Below are positions 26,339 through 34,396 of a DNA stretch of 64,000 nt, in pieces. Under the pieces are notes generated by a model, which saw only the letters and a program-made list of their open reading frames with translations, was not told the DNA's origin and made no database searches. This DNA is from Myxococcus stipitatus (GTDB lineage Bacteria; Myxococcota; Myxococcia; Myxococcales; Myxococcaceae), in contig NZ_JAKCFI010000019.1 of the NCBI RefSeq assembly GCF_021412625.1, positions 43,526-107,525 on the forward strand. The letters are read 5' to 3'. A program made the position numbers and the translations under genes. Positions within the stretch are counted from its first letter, which is position 1; every line of letters starts with the position of its first letter.

Positions 26339-27484
26339 TCACCACGCCGTCACGATGAGACGGACAGCGAATACGTTGCGCGTCAGATCTCCCGCAGCGC
26401 CCGCCGCCTCCGCCACGCCCACCTGGGCGATCCGATCCACCGCTCCCTGAGCCGCCACCCGGCGGTTGAAGCGGAACTCCACTCCGGCCCCTACTGCGTA
26501 CCCCTGCGACACCAGGGGCGTACTGCTGAACGTCGACCACTCCCGCGAGGGCGCCTGGCCGTTGCGGAAGAAGCTCGCCGCGCCGAACGCGGAGAACTGG
26601 TGGTCGAAGCGCCGCGCCAGGCTGACCGTCGCGTAGTCCGCCCACAGCGCGTTGGCGAAGCCGCTGGCGCCCACCAGGTCGTGGCCCACCGCGATGCCCA
26701 GGTCGAACAGCTCGCCCTCGCGCGCCAGCTCCACGTTCACCCGTGGCACCCAGCCCCCTTCCTCTCCCCTCGGCGCCAGGTAGCGCACCGGGCCGGCCCG
26801 GACGATGAGCGTCGTGGGGCGCGTCAGCCGGTAGCGCAGCGTGCCCGCCACGCCATGCGACTGGGACAGGCTGTTCAGGTAGAGGAAGCCCTGGTAGCGG
26901 TACTCCGCGCCCAGGGTGAGCCGGCGCGACGCGCGGTACATCAGCTCCAGCGTCGGCGTGTGCGCGTACCCCGCGGACTGCCCGGCCTCGAGGATCTTCA
27001 CCGCCTCGAGCGTGTAGCCGACGCGCACGTCGGCGCGATCCGTCGCCCGCCCGGTGAGGCCCAGCCGGGCCTGCGTGAAGAAGGTGGGCGAGGTGGAGCG
27101 CGCCAGGCCGTCGCGCGGCAGCGAGGTGGGGTCCGACACGTGATAGACGCGCACGGCCGTGTCCACCCGCAGGCGCCGGGACAACAGGTAGCGCCCCTCG
27201 AGCGTCCCCCGGTGGTCCAGCGTCACCTTTCCCGAACCGTGCCGCATCAGCACGTCCGCCGCATAGGCGCCGTCCAGGTTGAGCCGCTCGTCCTGTCCCT
27301 GGATGCCCACGCGCGGCGAGAACTTCGTCATCAGCTGCCCGTCACCCGTGCCCAGGCGCAGGTCGTCGTCGAACCGCTCCTCCGCGGAGACGCGCAGCCG
27401 GGGCGACCACTGCGTCGCCGCCGACGCGACCGGCGCGGTGAGCATCAGGCCCGTGAGCAGCCACTTCTTCCAGTCGCCCTTCAC
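26339..27484 (-). CDS. exoB: ExoB, outer-membrane beta-barrel of spore-coat export
   Basis: 381 residues from GTG at 27484, which gives a proper signal peptide (MKGDWKKWLLTGLMLTAPVA, cleavage near ASA) and has GGGAGG 6-7 bases upstream. The mature part is a series of alternating amphipathic beta strands ending in an aromatic residue (VRLIVTAW), as in outer-membrane barrels. It lies between the OPX gene exoA and the co-polymerase exoC. It may form the outer-membrane pore for a short OPX protein that lacks its own membrane-spanning domain. Confidence 0.85.
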   Translation of the reverse strand: MKGDWKKWLLTGLMLTAPVASAATQWSPRLRVSAEERFDDDLRLGTGDGQLMTKFSPRVGIQGQDERLNLDGAYAADVLMRHGSGKVTLDHRGTLEGRYLLSRRLRVDTAVRVYHVSDPTSLPRDGLARSTSPTFFTQARLGLTGRATDRADVRVGYTLEAVKILEAGQSAGYAHTPTLELMYRASRRLTLGAEYRYQGFLYLNSLSQSHGVAGTLRYRLTRPTTLIVRAGPVRYLAPRGEEGGWVPRVNVELAREGELFDLGIAVGHDLVGASGFANALWADYATVSLARRFDHQFSAFGAASFFRNGQAPSREWSTFSSTPLVSQGYAVGAGVEFRFNRRVAAQGAVDRIAQVGVAEAAGAAGDLTRNVFAVRLIVTAW

Positions 27485-27549
27485 CTTCGTCCTCCCTCGC
27501 CAGCCCCTGCACCGTCCATGGCCCCGCACCCCCACCCCCGCCTCGTCGC

Positions 27550-28122
27550 TCACGGCACGACGATGGTGTCACCGGGCCGCAGGATGACGTCCTGTCCGCC
27601 ATCCGGAGAGAGCAGGTCGCTGTAGCGCACGGGGATCTGCCCGCCGTTGCCGTCGCTGCGGATGACCACGATGCCGTCGGAGTTGGCGAAGTCCGTGAAG
27701 CCGCCCGCCAGCGCGATGGCCTGCAGGAGCGACACGCGGCCACGCAGCGGGTACGCGCCCGGGTGGGTGACCTCGCCGGTGACGAACACGCGGCTGCTGT
27801 TGACCTCGCGGACGATGACCGTCACGCGCGGATCCTGGACGTAGGGCTGGTAGCTCGCCTTGAGCGCCTCGGCCAGCTCGGTGGGCGTCTTGCCCGCCGC
27901 CATCACCTCGCCCACCATCGGCATGGAGATGTAGCCATCCGGACGGACCGGCAACGTCCGCGACAGCTCCGCGTCGCGCCACACGGCCACGTCCAACACG
28001 TCCTCCCGACCGATGCGATACGGCTGGTCGGTGTTGTCCACCTTCATCGCCGGCGGGTGGGCACACCCTCCCAGGAGCATCACGCCCAGCACCGTCCAGA
28101 ACCCCGCGCTCGTCTTGCCCAT
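27550..28122 (-). CDS. exoA: ExoA, outer-membrane polysaccharide export (OPX/Wza-like) lipoprotein
   Basis: 190 residues. Lipoprotein signal with lipobox LLGGC (cysteine near residue 20), then a PES domain (YRIGREDVLDVAVWRDAELS; about 33-110) and an SLBB domain (VFVTGEVTHPGAYPL; about 113-160). At 190 residues it is much shorter than Wza and has no C-terminal amphipathic helix for crossing the outer membrane, so a partner barrel such as ExoB is expected. It is the first gene of the exo operon; ATG at 28122, with a sigma-54 promoter 79-94 bases upstream. Confidence 0.9.
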   Translation of the reverse strand: MGKTSAGFWTVLGVMLLGGCAHPPAMKVDNTDQPYRIGREDVLDVAVWRDAELSRTLPVRPDGYISMPMVGEVMAAGKTPTELAEALKASYQPYVQDPRVTVIVREVNSSRVFVTGEVTHPGAYPLRGRVSLLQAIALAGGFTDFANSDGIVVIRSDGNGGQIPVRYSDLLSPDGGQDVILRPGDTIVVP

Positions 28123-28200
28123 CGTCTGCTCTCCCTCGTCGCTGCGGATGTCTCGCGCTCCCCGCACCTTCGCGGCTCACGCCCTCGGCGCCGTTGCCAT

Positions 28201-28216
28201 AGCAGCGGATGTGCCA
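28201..28216 (-). promoter_or_regulatory. Sigma-54 (-24/-12) promoter of the exo operon
   Basis: Minus-strand reading TGGCACATCCGCTGCT: TGGCAC, five bases, CTGCT. GG and GC are spaced by exactly 10 bases. It differs from TGGCAC-N5-TTGCW at one position. The predicted start of transcription is near 28190, a leader of about 68 bases. The exo operon of M. xanthus depends on the enhancer-binding protein Nla6 as I recall, consistent with this. Confidence 0.75.
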
Positions 28217-28234
28217 TTCACCCCTGGGAGGGAA

Positions 28235-28256
28235 AACCCATGGATCGCCGTGGGTT
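28235..28256. promoter_or_regulatory. Inverted repeat upstream of the exoA promoter
   Basis: AACCCA-N10-TGGGTT, a perfect 6-bp inverted repeat centred about 55 bases upstream of the predicted exoA transcription start. The spacing suits a dimeric activator binding on one face of the helix. The identity of the binder is not known. Confidence 0.4.
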
Positions 28257-28499
28257 ACGAAATGCCCCAGCCTGTGGCATCCCCGGGCCCGGGAAGAATT
28301 ACCGCCAACGGACGGGTATGACTTCTGGAGCTTTCGCCAGCGAACCTCCCGCGGGTGGAAGCGCGCTTCCCTCTCGGGGGAAACACCTTTCCCATTCCGC
28401 ACCATCGGTGCGCGGCATGCGGTTTGTAGTCGATGGAACGCGAGGCGATGCGGTTCCACATCATCGGGCCATGGGGGCCCGCAGCGAGGGAGCGAGCGG

Positions 28500-28694
28500 A
28501 TGAGGAAGGCAGCGGGGGCGGTGGCGGCGGCGTTCGCGACGGCGACGGGAGTGATGACGTGGATGGGTGTGGCCTTCGCGGCGCACACGGAGGCCGCGGC
28601 GCTCGGCGTGGTGGGGCTGGTCCTCTACGCGGGCAGCGCGGTCCTCGGCAGGACCGGTGACGAGACGGCGCGCGGCGTGGCCAACCAGGCGTAG
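28500..28694 (+). CDS. Small two-helix membrane protein
   Basis: 64 residues with two hydrophobic segments (about 5-27 and 33-49) and a short polar tail. ATG at 28500 follows AGGGAG. Unrecognised. It is transcribed away from exoA and ends just before a strong hairpin at 28721-28756. The third-position GC bias supports coding. Confidence 0.5.
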   Translation: MRKAAGAVAAAFATATGVMTWMGVAFAAHTEAAALGVVGLVLYAGSAVLGRTGDETARGVANQA

Positions 28695-28720
28695 GGCCCC
28701 GACTCCGGACCGGAACGAAC

Positions 28721-28756
28721 GAAGGCCCGGTGCCCCTGACGGGACGCCGGGCCTTC
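28721..28756. terminator. Bidirectional hairpin terminator
   Basis: Perfect 10-bp stem GAAGGCCCGG / CCGGGCCTTC with a 16-base loop that can itself pair CCC with GGG. It lies between the convergent small membrane protein gene (ends 28694) and the SDR gene (ends 28780). Intrinsic terminators in this GC-rich group often lack a long T-tract. Confidence 0.65.
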
Positions 28757-28779
28757 CTCGTTCCATCGCGTGGCGACGC

Positions 28780-29574
28780 TCAGGCGACGGCGCGCACCAC
28801 GCCGCCATCCACGCGCAGGGCGGTGCCGTTGATGCCGGAGGCGCGCGGGCTGCACACGAAGGCCACCAGGTCCGCCACCTCCTCCGTGCGCGCGAAGCGC
28901 TGGATGAGCGACGACGGCCGCGCGCTCTTGAAGAACTCGCGCTCCACGGTGGCCACGTCCACGCCCTGCTGCCGGGACAGGTCCTTCAGGAACACCTCCA
29001 CGCCCTCCGAACGCGTGGGCCCGGGCAGCACGGAGTTCGCGGTGATGTTCGTCCCCTGCAGCCCCTCCGCGATTCCGCGCGCCACGGACAGCTGCGCCGT
29101 CTTCGTCACGCCGTAGTGGATCATCTCCACCGGAATCTGGAGCGCGGACTCGCTGGAGATGAAGACGATGCGCCCCCAGTCCTTCTCCCGCATGCCCCGC
29201 AGGTAGTGACGGCTGAGCCGCACGCCGCTCATCACGTTGACGTCGAAGAGGCGCAGCCAGTCCTCGTCCGGAATCTCCTCGAAGGGCTTGGGCTCGAAGA
29301 TGCCCACGTTGTTCACGAGGATGTCCACGTGGGGGACGAGCGCCACCACCTGTCTGGCGCCCTCGCGCGTGCCCAGGTCCGCCGCCACGCCCCGCAGCCT
29401 CGCGTCCGGCTGCTTGCGACGGACCTCCGCCAGCGCCGCGTCCACCCGCGCCTGGGTGCGACCGTTGACGATGACCTCCGCGCCCTCGCGGGCCAGCGAC
29501 TCGACGATGGCGAGCCCGATTCCAGCCGTGGAGCCGCTGACCAGCGCGACCCTGCCCTTCAATTCCAGGTCCAT
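28780..29574 (-). CDS. Short-chain dehydrogenase/reductase
   Basis: 264 residues, classical SDR. NAD(P) glycine motif SGSTAGIGLAIV (about 14-25), the NNVG motif (LVNNVGIFEP), catalytic serine in FISSESALQ and YxxxK as Y-G-V-T-K (near 155-159). The N-terminal residues and GRTQ after beta-2 suggest NADP preference, but this is not certain. ATG at 29574 follows GAGGGG. It is transcribed divergently from the MarR gene at 29832, the usual arrangement for a MarR target. Confidence 0.88.
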   Translation of the reverse strand: MDLELKGRVALVSGSTAGIGLAIVESLAREGAEVIVNGRTQARVDAALAEVRRKQPDARLRGVAADLGTREGARQVVALVPHVDILVNNVGIFEPKPFEEIPDEDWLRLFDVNVMSGVRLSRHYLRGMREKDWGRIVFISSESALQIPVEMIHYGVTKTAQLSVARGIAEGLQGTNITANSVLPGPTRSEGVEVFLKDLSRQQGVDVATVEREFFKSARPSSLIQRFARTEEVADLVAFVCSPRASGINGTALRVDGGVVRAVA

Positions 29575-29675
29575 GTGTCCCCTCGGGAAATTCGCGTCCC
29601 TTGCTAACGCCCGGCCCGCCTCCCCGCCAGCCCTCCCCCACGCGCGCGCCGCCCACCCGTGGCCGAAGCAGGGCG

Positions 29676-29692
29676 ATGCGGATAATCCGCAT
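29676..29692. promoter_or_regulatory. 17-bp palindromic operator between SDR and MarR genes
   Basis: ATGCGGATAATCCGCAT: 8-bp perfect arms around a single central base, about 100 bases upstream of the SDR start and 140 bases upstream of the MarR start. MarR dimers typically bind 16-20 bp palindromes in such divergent intergenic regions. A second, looser inverted repeat (CGGAGT-N20-ACTCCG, 29695-29726) follows directly. Confidence 0.6.
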
Positions 29693-29831
29693 TGCGGAGT
29701 ACCTGTCTTGTGGTGTATCCACTCCGGAACGTGGGTCCGGCGCCGCCCTCGGCGGCTGGCTCGGCGCACCGGGAGGGCCCGTGGGGCAAGACGACGCGAA
29801 CGGGACGGCGCGAGGCCGCGCGGAGGGCGCG

Positions 29832-30329
29832 ATGACGGTGCACTGGAGCGAGGAGCCGACGTCCGCCGCGCCCACGCGGGAGCATCTGGAGTCCAGCGCC
29901 CGGCTGATCGGGATGCTGATGGACTTCAACCGGGACCGCTCGGTGCTGAGGGACCCGTTCCATCAGTTCTGCGCCGAGCAGGAGCTCAGCTCTCCCCAGA
30001 GCCACATCATCCTCTGGCTGGGCCACGAGGCGCGCCCGCTCAGCACGGGCGCCCTGTCCCGCCTGGCGGACATCAACGACCGGAGCATCACCGGCATCAT
30101 GGATCGCCTCGAGGCGCGGGGACTGGTGCGGCGCACGCGCCTGCCCGCGGACCGGCGCACGGTCCTCAATGAGCTCACGCCTCGGGGGCGCACCCTCTAT
30201 GTCGGCATCAAGGACCGGATGGTGGCCGCGCTCGCGGGCTTCGTGGCGACGATGAGCGCCGACGAGGAAGCCACCGTCTTCCGTTTGATGGGCCGCCTGC
30301 TCGCGGCCGTGAACCCCGCCACGAAGTAG
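29832..30329 (+). CDS. MarR-family transcriptional regulator
   Basis: 165 residues. Winged-helix MarR fold with recognition-helix region LADINDRSITGIMDRLEARG, and the wing LVRRTRLPADRRTVLNELTP with the conserved D-R-R. ATG at 29832 has GGAGG 5 bases upstream. Likely to repress itself and the divergent SDR gene through the palindrome at 29676. The ligand is unknown. Confidence 0.88.
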   Translation: MTVHWSEEPTSAAPTREHLESSARLIGMLMDFNRDRSVLRDPFHQFCAEQELSSPQSHIILWLGHEARPLSTGALSRLADINDRSITGIMDRLEARGLVRRTRLPADRRTVLNELTPRGRTLYVGIKDRMVAALAGFVATMSADEEATVFRLMGRLLAAVNPATK

Positions 30330-30448
30330 CCGCGTGCCCGACAGCGCACCGTTCTTCCGGCAACACCTCGCGGCGCCCGACAGCCTCTCCACCCGCTTCG
30401 GACACGAACCAGGGCGCGCCCCGTACGTCTCGTCGTCACCGGCCCACC

Positions 30449-31825
30449 ATGGATGCCCGCATGCGCATCGCATCGTCCGGATTCCGCCCCGAGCGGCGCC
30501 TGTCCGGCACCTTCTGCCCCATCCCACCGCAGGCGTGGATGCTCCTCGCCCTCCAGTTGATGGGCACGCCCGAGCCGGCGCGGGCCCAGGAGGCGGCGAC
30601 GCCCCCCGCCGTGGAGGTGACCGGGCAAGCGCCCTCCGCGGCCCCCGCGTCCGAGGAGCTGACACCCGGCCGCATCGAGCGCATCGACATCGAGGGCAAC
30701 GCGCGCACGCGCGACTCCGTCATCCTCCGGGCGCTGCGCATGCTCCCGGGGGAGCTGCTCGCCCGGGACGCGGGACCGGAGCTGAAGCGGCGGCTGCTCA
30801 ACCTGAAGCTCTTCAAGAGCGTCGACGTGCGCTCGCGGCCGGAGGGCGACGGCGTGGTGCTCCAGGTCCAGGTGGACGAGCGCTGGACGCTGCTGCCCAT
30901 CCCCATGTTCACCTCCAGCAAGGGCCAGTGGCAGGCGGGCCTGTTCGCGCTGGAGACCAACCTCTTCGGGCTCCACAAGACGTTCGTGCTGGGCGCGCTC
31001 GCGGGCAACCGGGGCGGGACCTTCTTCTCGCTCTACCGCGACCCGGGCATCGCCGGCAGCCGGTGGACGGCCGGCCTCTTCGGGCAGTACGCGAAGATCG
31101 ACCGGGAGCGCCGCGTCCGCGACGTGGTGGTGGACGAGTACACGGACCGGCGCGTGGATGCGTCCGCGACGCTCGGCTACCAGTTCCTCCCCGAGCTCAA
31201 CGTGGGCGCGGGCGTGTTCACCCTCCTCAACAAGCCCCTGCCCCGCAACGAGGGCGGGCTCGTCCCCGCGCGCAGCGACGTCTTCGGCGTCAGCGCGTCC
31301 GCCGAGTACCTGGGCCAGGACTTCCACTTCTATTTCAATGAGGGCCCCCTGGCCCGGGTGAGCTTCCGCCAGGGCCTGGAGCCGCTCGGCTCGACGCGCG
31401 ACTACCGGCAGGTGTCCGCCTCCGCCAGCTACACGCTGTCGCTGTTCGGAGACCACGCCGTCTCGCTGCTGGCCAGCTTCGACCGCGTGTGGGGCGACGC
31501 CACCCTGGACGCGTTGTTGATGGGAGGCCGCGCCGGCAGCCGGGGCTTCACCAACCAGACCCTCTGGGCCGAGCAGGCCGCGACCGCGACACTCGAGTAC
31601 CAGGTGCCGCTGTGGAGCCCGCGCCTGGCCACCCTCACCGCGCATGCCTTCGTCGACGTGGGGCGGGTGGCCTGGAAGAACGCCCGCCTGCGCTATGCCG
31701 CGCCCGGCGCCGGTGTCCGCGTCTATCTGCGCAGCGTCGCCGTGCCCGCCCTCGGCCTCGACGTCACCCGCGAACCCCAGACGGGCGAGGTGGTCGCCAG
31801 CTTCGCCGCCGGCCTGTCGATGTAG
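30449..31825 (+). CDS. Omp85-family outer-membrane protein with a single POTRA domain
   Basis: 458 residues. A long N-terminal stretch with a signal-like segment (about 28-47, ending ARAQ) is followed by one POTRA domain (about 72-148; IERIDIEGNARTRDSVILRA to VDERW) and a C-terminal beta-barrel of about 300 residues (BamA/TamA surface-antigen type) with the GSRGFTN motif. With one POTRA it is much shorter than BamA. The role is unknown: assembly or secretion of surface proteins is possible. The start may lie 12 bases further in (ATG 30461). A TetR gene follows after 25 bases. Confidence 0.78.
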   Translation: MDARMRIASSGFRPERRLSGTFCPIPPQAWMLLALQLMGTPEPARAQEAATPPAVEVTGQAPSAAPASEELTPGRIERIDIEGNARTRDSVILRALRMLPGELLARDAGPELKRRLLNLKLFKSVDVRSRPEGDGVVLQVQVDERWTLLPIPMFTSSKGQWQAGLFALETNLFGLHKTFVLGALAGNRGGTFFSLYRDPGIAGSRWTAGLFGQYAKIDRERRVRDVVVDEYTDRRVDASATLGYQFLPELNVGAGVFTLLNKPLPRNEGGLVPARSDVFGVSASAEYLGQDFHFYFNEGPLARVSFRQGLEPLGSTRDYRQVSASASYTLSLFGDHAVSLLASFDRVWGDATLDALLMGGRAGSRGFTNQTLWAEQAATATLEYQVPLWSPRLATLTAHAFVDVGRVAWKNARLRYAAPGAGVRVYLRSVAVPALGLDVTREPQTGEVVASFAAGLSM

Positions 31826-31850
31826 TGCCCCGCCCTCCCCCGCTCGCGCC

Positions 31851-32423
31851 ATGAACCCAGCACAGCGCATCGCCATCGTCACCGCCGCCACGCAGGCCTT
31901 CGCCCGGCATGGCTTCTCCGGGACCTCCCTGGAGGACGTCGCCCGGCGCGCGGGCCTGCCTCCCGAGTGCATCCACGACCACTTCGAGAGCAAGGCGGCC
32001 CTGTTCGCCGTGGTGGTGCGGCAGGTCTCCCGGGGGATGCTCGAGGAGCTGGAGGCCGCCATCGCCTCCGCCTCCACCGCCGAGGACAAGATGCTCGCCT
32101 TCGTGGAGACGCGGCAGGGCCAGGTCGACCGCCTCCTGCGCGACCTGCGCGTCTCCCCGGAGGCGCTGGTCGACATGCTCCCACGGATGGACCCGCTGCT
32201 CGTGGACGTGCGGGCCCGCGAGGTCGCCCTCCTCGAGCACATCCTCTCCGAGGGCAACACGCGCGGGACGTTCGACATCGGCAACCCGAAGGCGGTCGCG
32301 CTCGCGATGGCCTCCGCGCTCCAGAACATCGAGCGCGTGCTGCTCCAGGTCCAGCTCGACGTGGACTTCACGGAGGGTCCAGACGCGCCCCACGCCCGCC
32401 CCCCGCGTCACCGGCTGCACTAG
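31851..32423 (+). CDS. TetR-family transcriptional regulator
   Basis: 190 residues. N-terminal helix-turn-helix (about 5-50: IAIVTAATQAFARHGFSGTS, LEDVARRAGLP, HFESKAALFAVV) and a helical ligand domain. It starts 25 bases after the Omp85-like gene, so the two are probably co-transcribed and the regulator may control that operon. The ligand is unknown. Confidence 0.88.
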   Translation: MNPAQRIAIVTAATQAFARHGFSGTSLEDVARRAGLPPECIHDHFESKAALFAVVVRQVSRGMLEELEAAIASASTAEDKMLAFVETRQGQVDRLLRDLRVSPEALVDMLPRMDPLLVDVRAREVALLEHILSEGNTRGTFDIGNPKAVALAMASALQNIERVLLQVQLDVDFTEGPDAPHARPPRHRLH

Positions 32424-32451
32424 CGCCATGGCTGCTCTATGGTGCGCCGCC

Positions 32452-32880
32452 ATGGCGAAACCCCAGTACTGGCTCATCAAGAGCGAACCTTCCGTCTACG
32501 CGTACGCGCAGCTCGAGAAGGACGGGAAGACGGAGTGGACGGGCATCCGCAGCTACGAGGCGCGCAACAACCTGCGGGCCATGAAGCCCGGCGACCTGTG
32601 CCTCTACTACCACTCCAACGAGGACAAGGCCCTGGTGGGCATCGCGCGGGTGCTCACCGCGGCCGGGCCGGACTCCACCGCCCCCGACGAGGACTGGGCC
32701 TCCGTGCGGGTCGAGGCCGTCACGCCGCTGAAGCACCCGGTGGACCTGGCCACGGTGAAGGCCACGCCCGCCCTGGAGGAGTTCCCGCTCGTCACCCGCA
32801 GCCGGCTCAGCGTGGCGCCCGTCACCGCCGAGCACTTCAAGCTCGTCCTCAAGATGGCGAAGACGGCGCCGCCGAAGTAG
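32452..32880 (+). CDS. EVE-domain protein
   Basis: 142 residues, one EVE (PUA-like) domain: YWLIKSEPSVYAYAQLEKDG, WTGIRSYEARNNLRAMKPGD, YYHSNEDKALVGIARV. EVE domains bind modified bases or nucleic acids, and stand-alone copies are widespread in proteobacteria. ATG at 32452 gives the usual MAKPQYWLIKSEP start; an upstream in-frame ATG (32428) is less likely. Its last 32 bases overlap the 3' end of the convergent permease gene. Confidence 0.9.
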   Translation: MAKPQYWLIKSEPSVYAYAQLEKDGKTEWTGIRSYEARNNLRAMKPGDLCLYYHSNEDKALVGIARVLTAAGPDSTAPDEDWASVRVEAVTPLKHPVDLATVKATPALEEFPLVTRSRLSVAPVTAEHFKLVLKMAKTAPPK

Positions 32881-34321
32881 TCGCGTCGGCCGGGTGCAGC
32901 AGCGTCACCTGGGGGCCGGTGAAGGTGTGGCGCTGCACCAGCCCCCAGTACAGGCCCAGCAGCACCAGCGCGCCGGCGAACGTGTAGCCGGCCAGCTGGT
33001 TGGGCGGCAGCACGAACAGCACCATCACCAGCGCGCTCCAGCCCAGCGCCACGACGTTGACGGCGCGCGACGCGCGGCCCAGGTCCCACGGCCCCCGGTG
33101 CGACCACGTCCCCGCGCGCCGCGCGCGCATCCCCACCCAGATGGGCAGCGCATAGGACGCGTAGAGCGCCAGGGTGCTCAGCGCCACCATGGCCGCGTAC
33201 GCCTCCGCCCACAGCGCCACCACTCCGGCGGCCGCCACGGACACCCACACGGCGACGGCCGGGCTGCGGAAGCGCTCGGACACCTTCGCCAACCATCTGG
33301 ACGCGGGCAGTCCGTTGTCGCGCGCGAAGGCGAACAGCATGCGCGAATTGGACGTCACCGACGACAGGCCGCAGAACCACATGGCGCCGATGGCCACCCA
33401 CACCAGCGCGCCTCCGAGCGAGGGGCCCAGCGCGTGGGTGAGGACGTACAGGAAGGGGTTGGCGGCGGCGGCGGTGGTGGGCAGGTCCTGGATGGCCAGC
33501 GTCACCGCGCCCAGCAGCACGTAGCCCGCCACGGCGCTGACGGCCACGGACAGGAAGATGCCCCACGGGGCGTTGCGCGTGGGGTCCAGCGTCTCCTCGG
33601 AGACATGCGCGCTGGCGTCGTAGCCGGTGAACGTCCACTGGGCCTGGAGCAAACCGATGAGGAAGCCATACGCGTACAGCGGCGTCTCCGAGCTGAAGCG
33701 CGTCAGGAGGAAGGCGGCGTCCTGCTTGGGCGCGAGCACGGCGAGCGCGCCGATGAGCACGCCCACGCCCGCGACGTGGTACCAGGCGGAGAAGTCGTTG
33801 AGCCACGCCACCACGCGCACGCCCACGTGGTTGAGCACCGCGTGGGACAGGAGGATGGCGGCGTAGAGCGGCAGCACGTGGGTGCGCTCGCGCGGCCAGC
33901 CGAGCATGTCCGCGAGGAACTCGGCCAGCCCGTAGTCGATGCCGGCGGTGATGGCGAACTGCCCCAGGGTGTTGAGCCACGCGGTGAAGAAGCCCACCCG
34001 GGGCCCTCCGAGCATGGCGGCCCAGTGGTACAGCGCGCCCGCGGTGGGGAACGACGACGCGAGCTGCGCGAGGCTCGCGGCCACCGTCAGCGTCATCACC
34101 GCCACCAGCGGCCAGCCCACGCCCATGACCAGCGGACCGCCGAAGCGCAGGCCATGGCCGTAGAGCGTCACGGCGCCGGTGAGGATGGAGATGATGGAGA
34201 AGGAGACGGCGAAGTTGGAGAAGCCGCCCATGCCGCGCAGCAGCTGCTGCGCGTAGCCCAGGCGCTGGAGCTGGGCGGCATCCTCGCGAAGCTGACGCTC
34301 ATGGTCCGGAGCAGTGGCCAT
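32849..34321 (-). CDS. APC-family amino-acid permease
   Basis: 490 residues with about 12 transmembrane helices. N-terminal LRGMGGFSNFAVSFSIISIL matches the amino-acid/choline transporter (ACT/UGA4-like) subgroup of the APC superfamily, as do FPTAGALYHWAAMLGGPRVG and HVSEETLDPTRNAPWGI. It probably takes up an amino acid, polyamine or GABA-like compound; the substrate cannot be read. It converges with, and overlaps by 32 bases, the EVE gene. Confidence 0.85.
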   Translation of the reverse strand: MATAPDHERQLREDAAQLQRLGYAQQLLRGMGGFSNFAVSFSIISILTGAVTLYGHGLRFGGPLVMGVGWPLVAVMTLTVAASLAQLASSFPTAGALYHWAAMLGGPRVGFFTAWLNTLGQFAITAGIDYGLAEFLADMLGWPRERTHVLPLYAAILLSHAVLNHVGVRVVAWLNDFSAWYHVAGVGVLIGALAVLAPKQDAAFLLTRFSSETPLYAYGFLIGLLQAQWTFTGYDASAHVSEETLDPTRNAPWGIFLSVAVSAVAGYVLLGAVTLAIQDLPTTAAAANPFLYVLTHALGPSLGGALVWVAIGAMWFCGLSSVTSNSRMLFAFARDNGLPASRWLAKVSERFRSPAVAVWVSVAAAGVVALWAEAYAAMVALSTLALYASYALPIWVGMRARRAGTWSHRGPWDLGRASRAVNVVALGWSALVMVLFVLPPNQLAGYTFAGALVLLGLYWGLVQRHTFTGPQVTLLHPADATTSAAPSSPS

Positions 34322-34396
34322 GACCGCCAGGATACGCGGGCCCCTCCGCGTGACCTTGGAGGGGCGGGTCGGAAGGGCCCGCGTCTGTCCGGAACG

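Larger units (their letters stand above)
28123..28499. other. Regulatory region upstream of exoA
   Basis: 377 bases without a gene, between exoA (minus) and a small plus-strand gene. It holds the sigma-54 element at 28201-28216 and an inverted repeat at 28235-28256. From about 28257 to 28430 base composition is lower in G+C than coding DNA, as expected for a control region of a developmental operon. Confidence 0.65.

Noticed and set aside
28500..28694. Small gene as a dedicated exo regulator
   Set aside because: No DNA-binding or signalling feature; only two hydrophobic helices, transcribed away from exoA.
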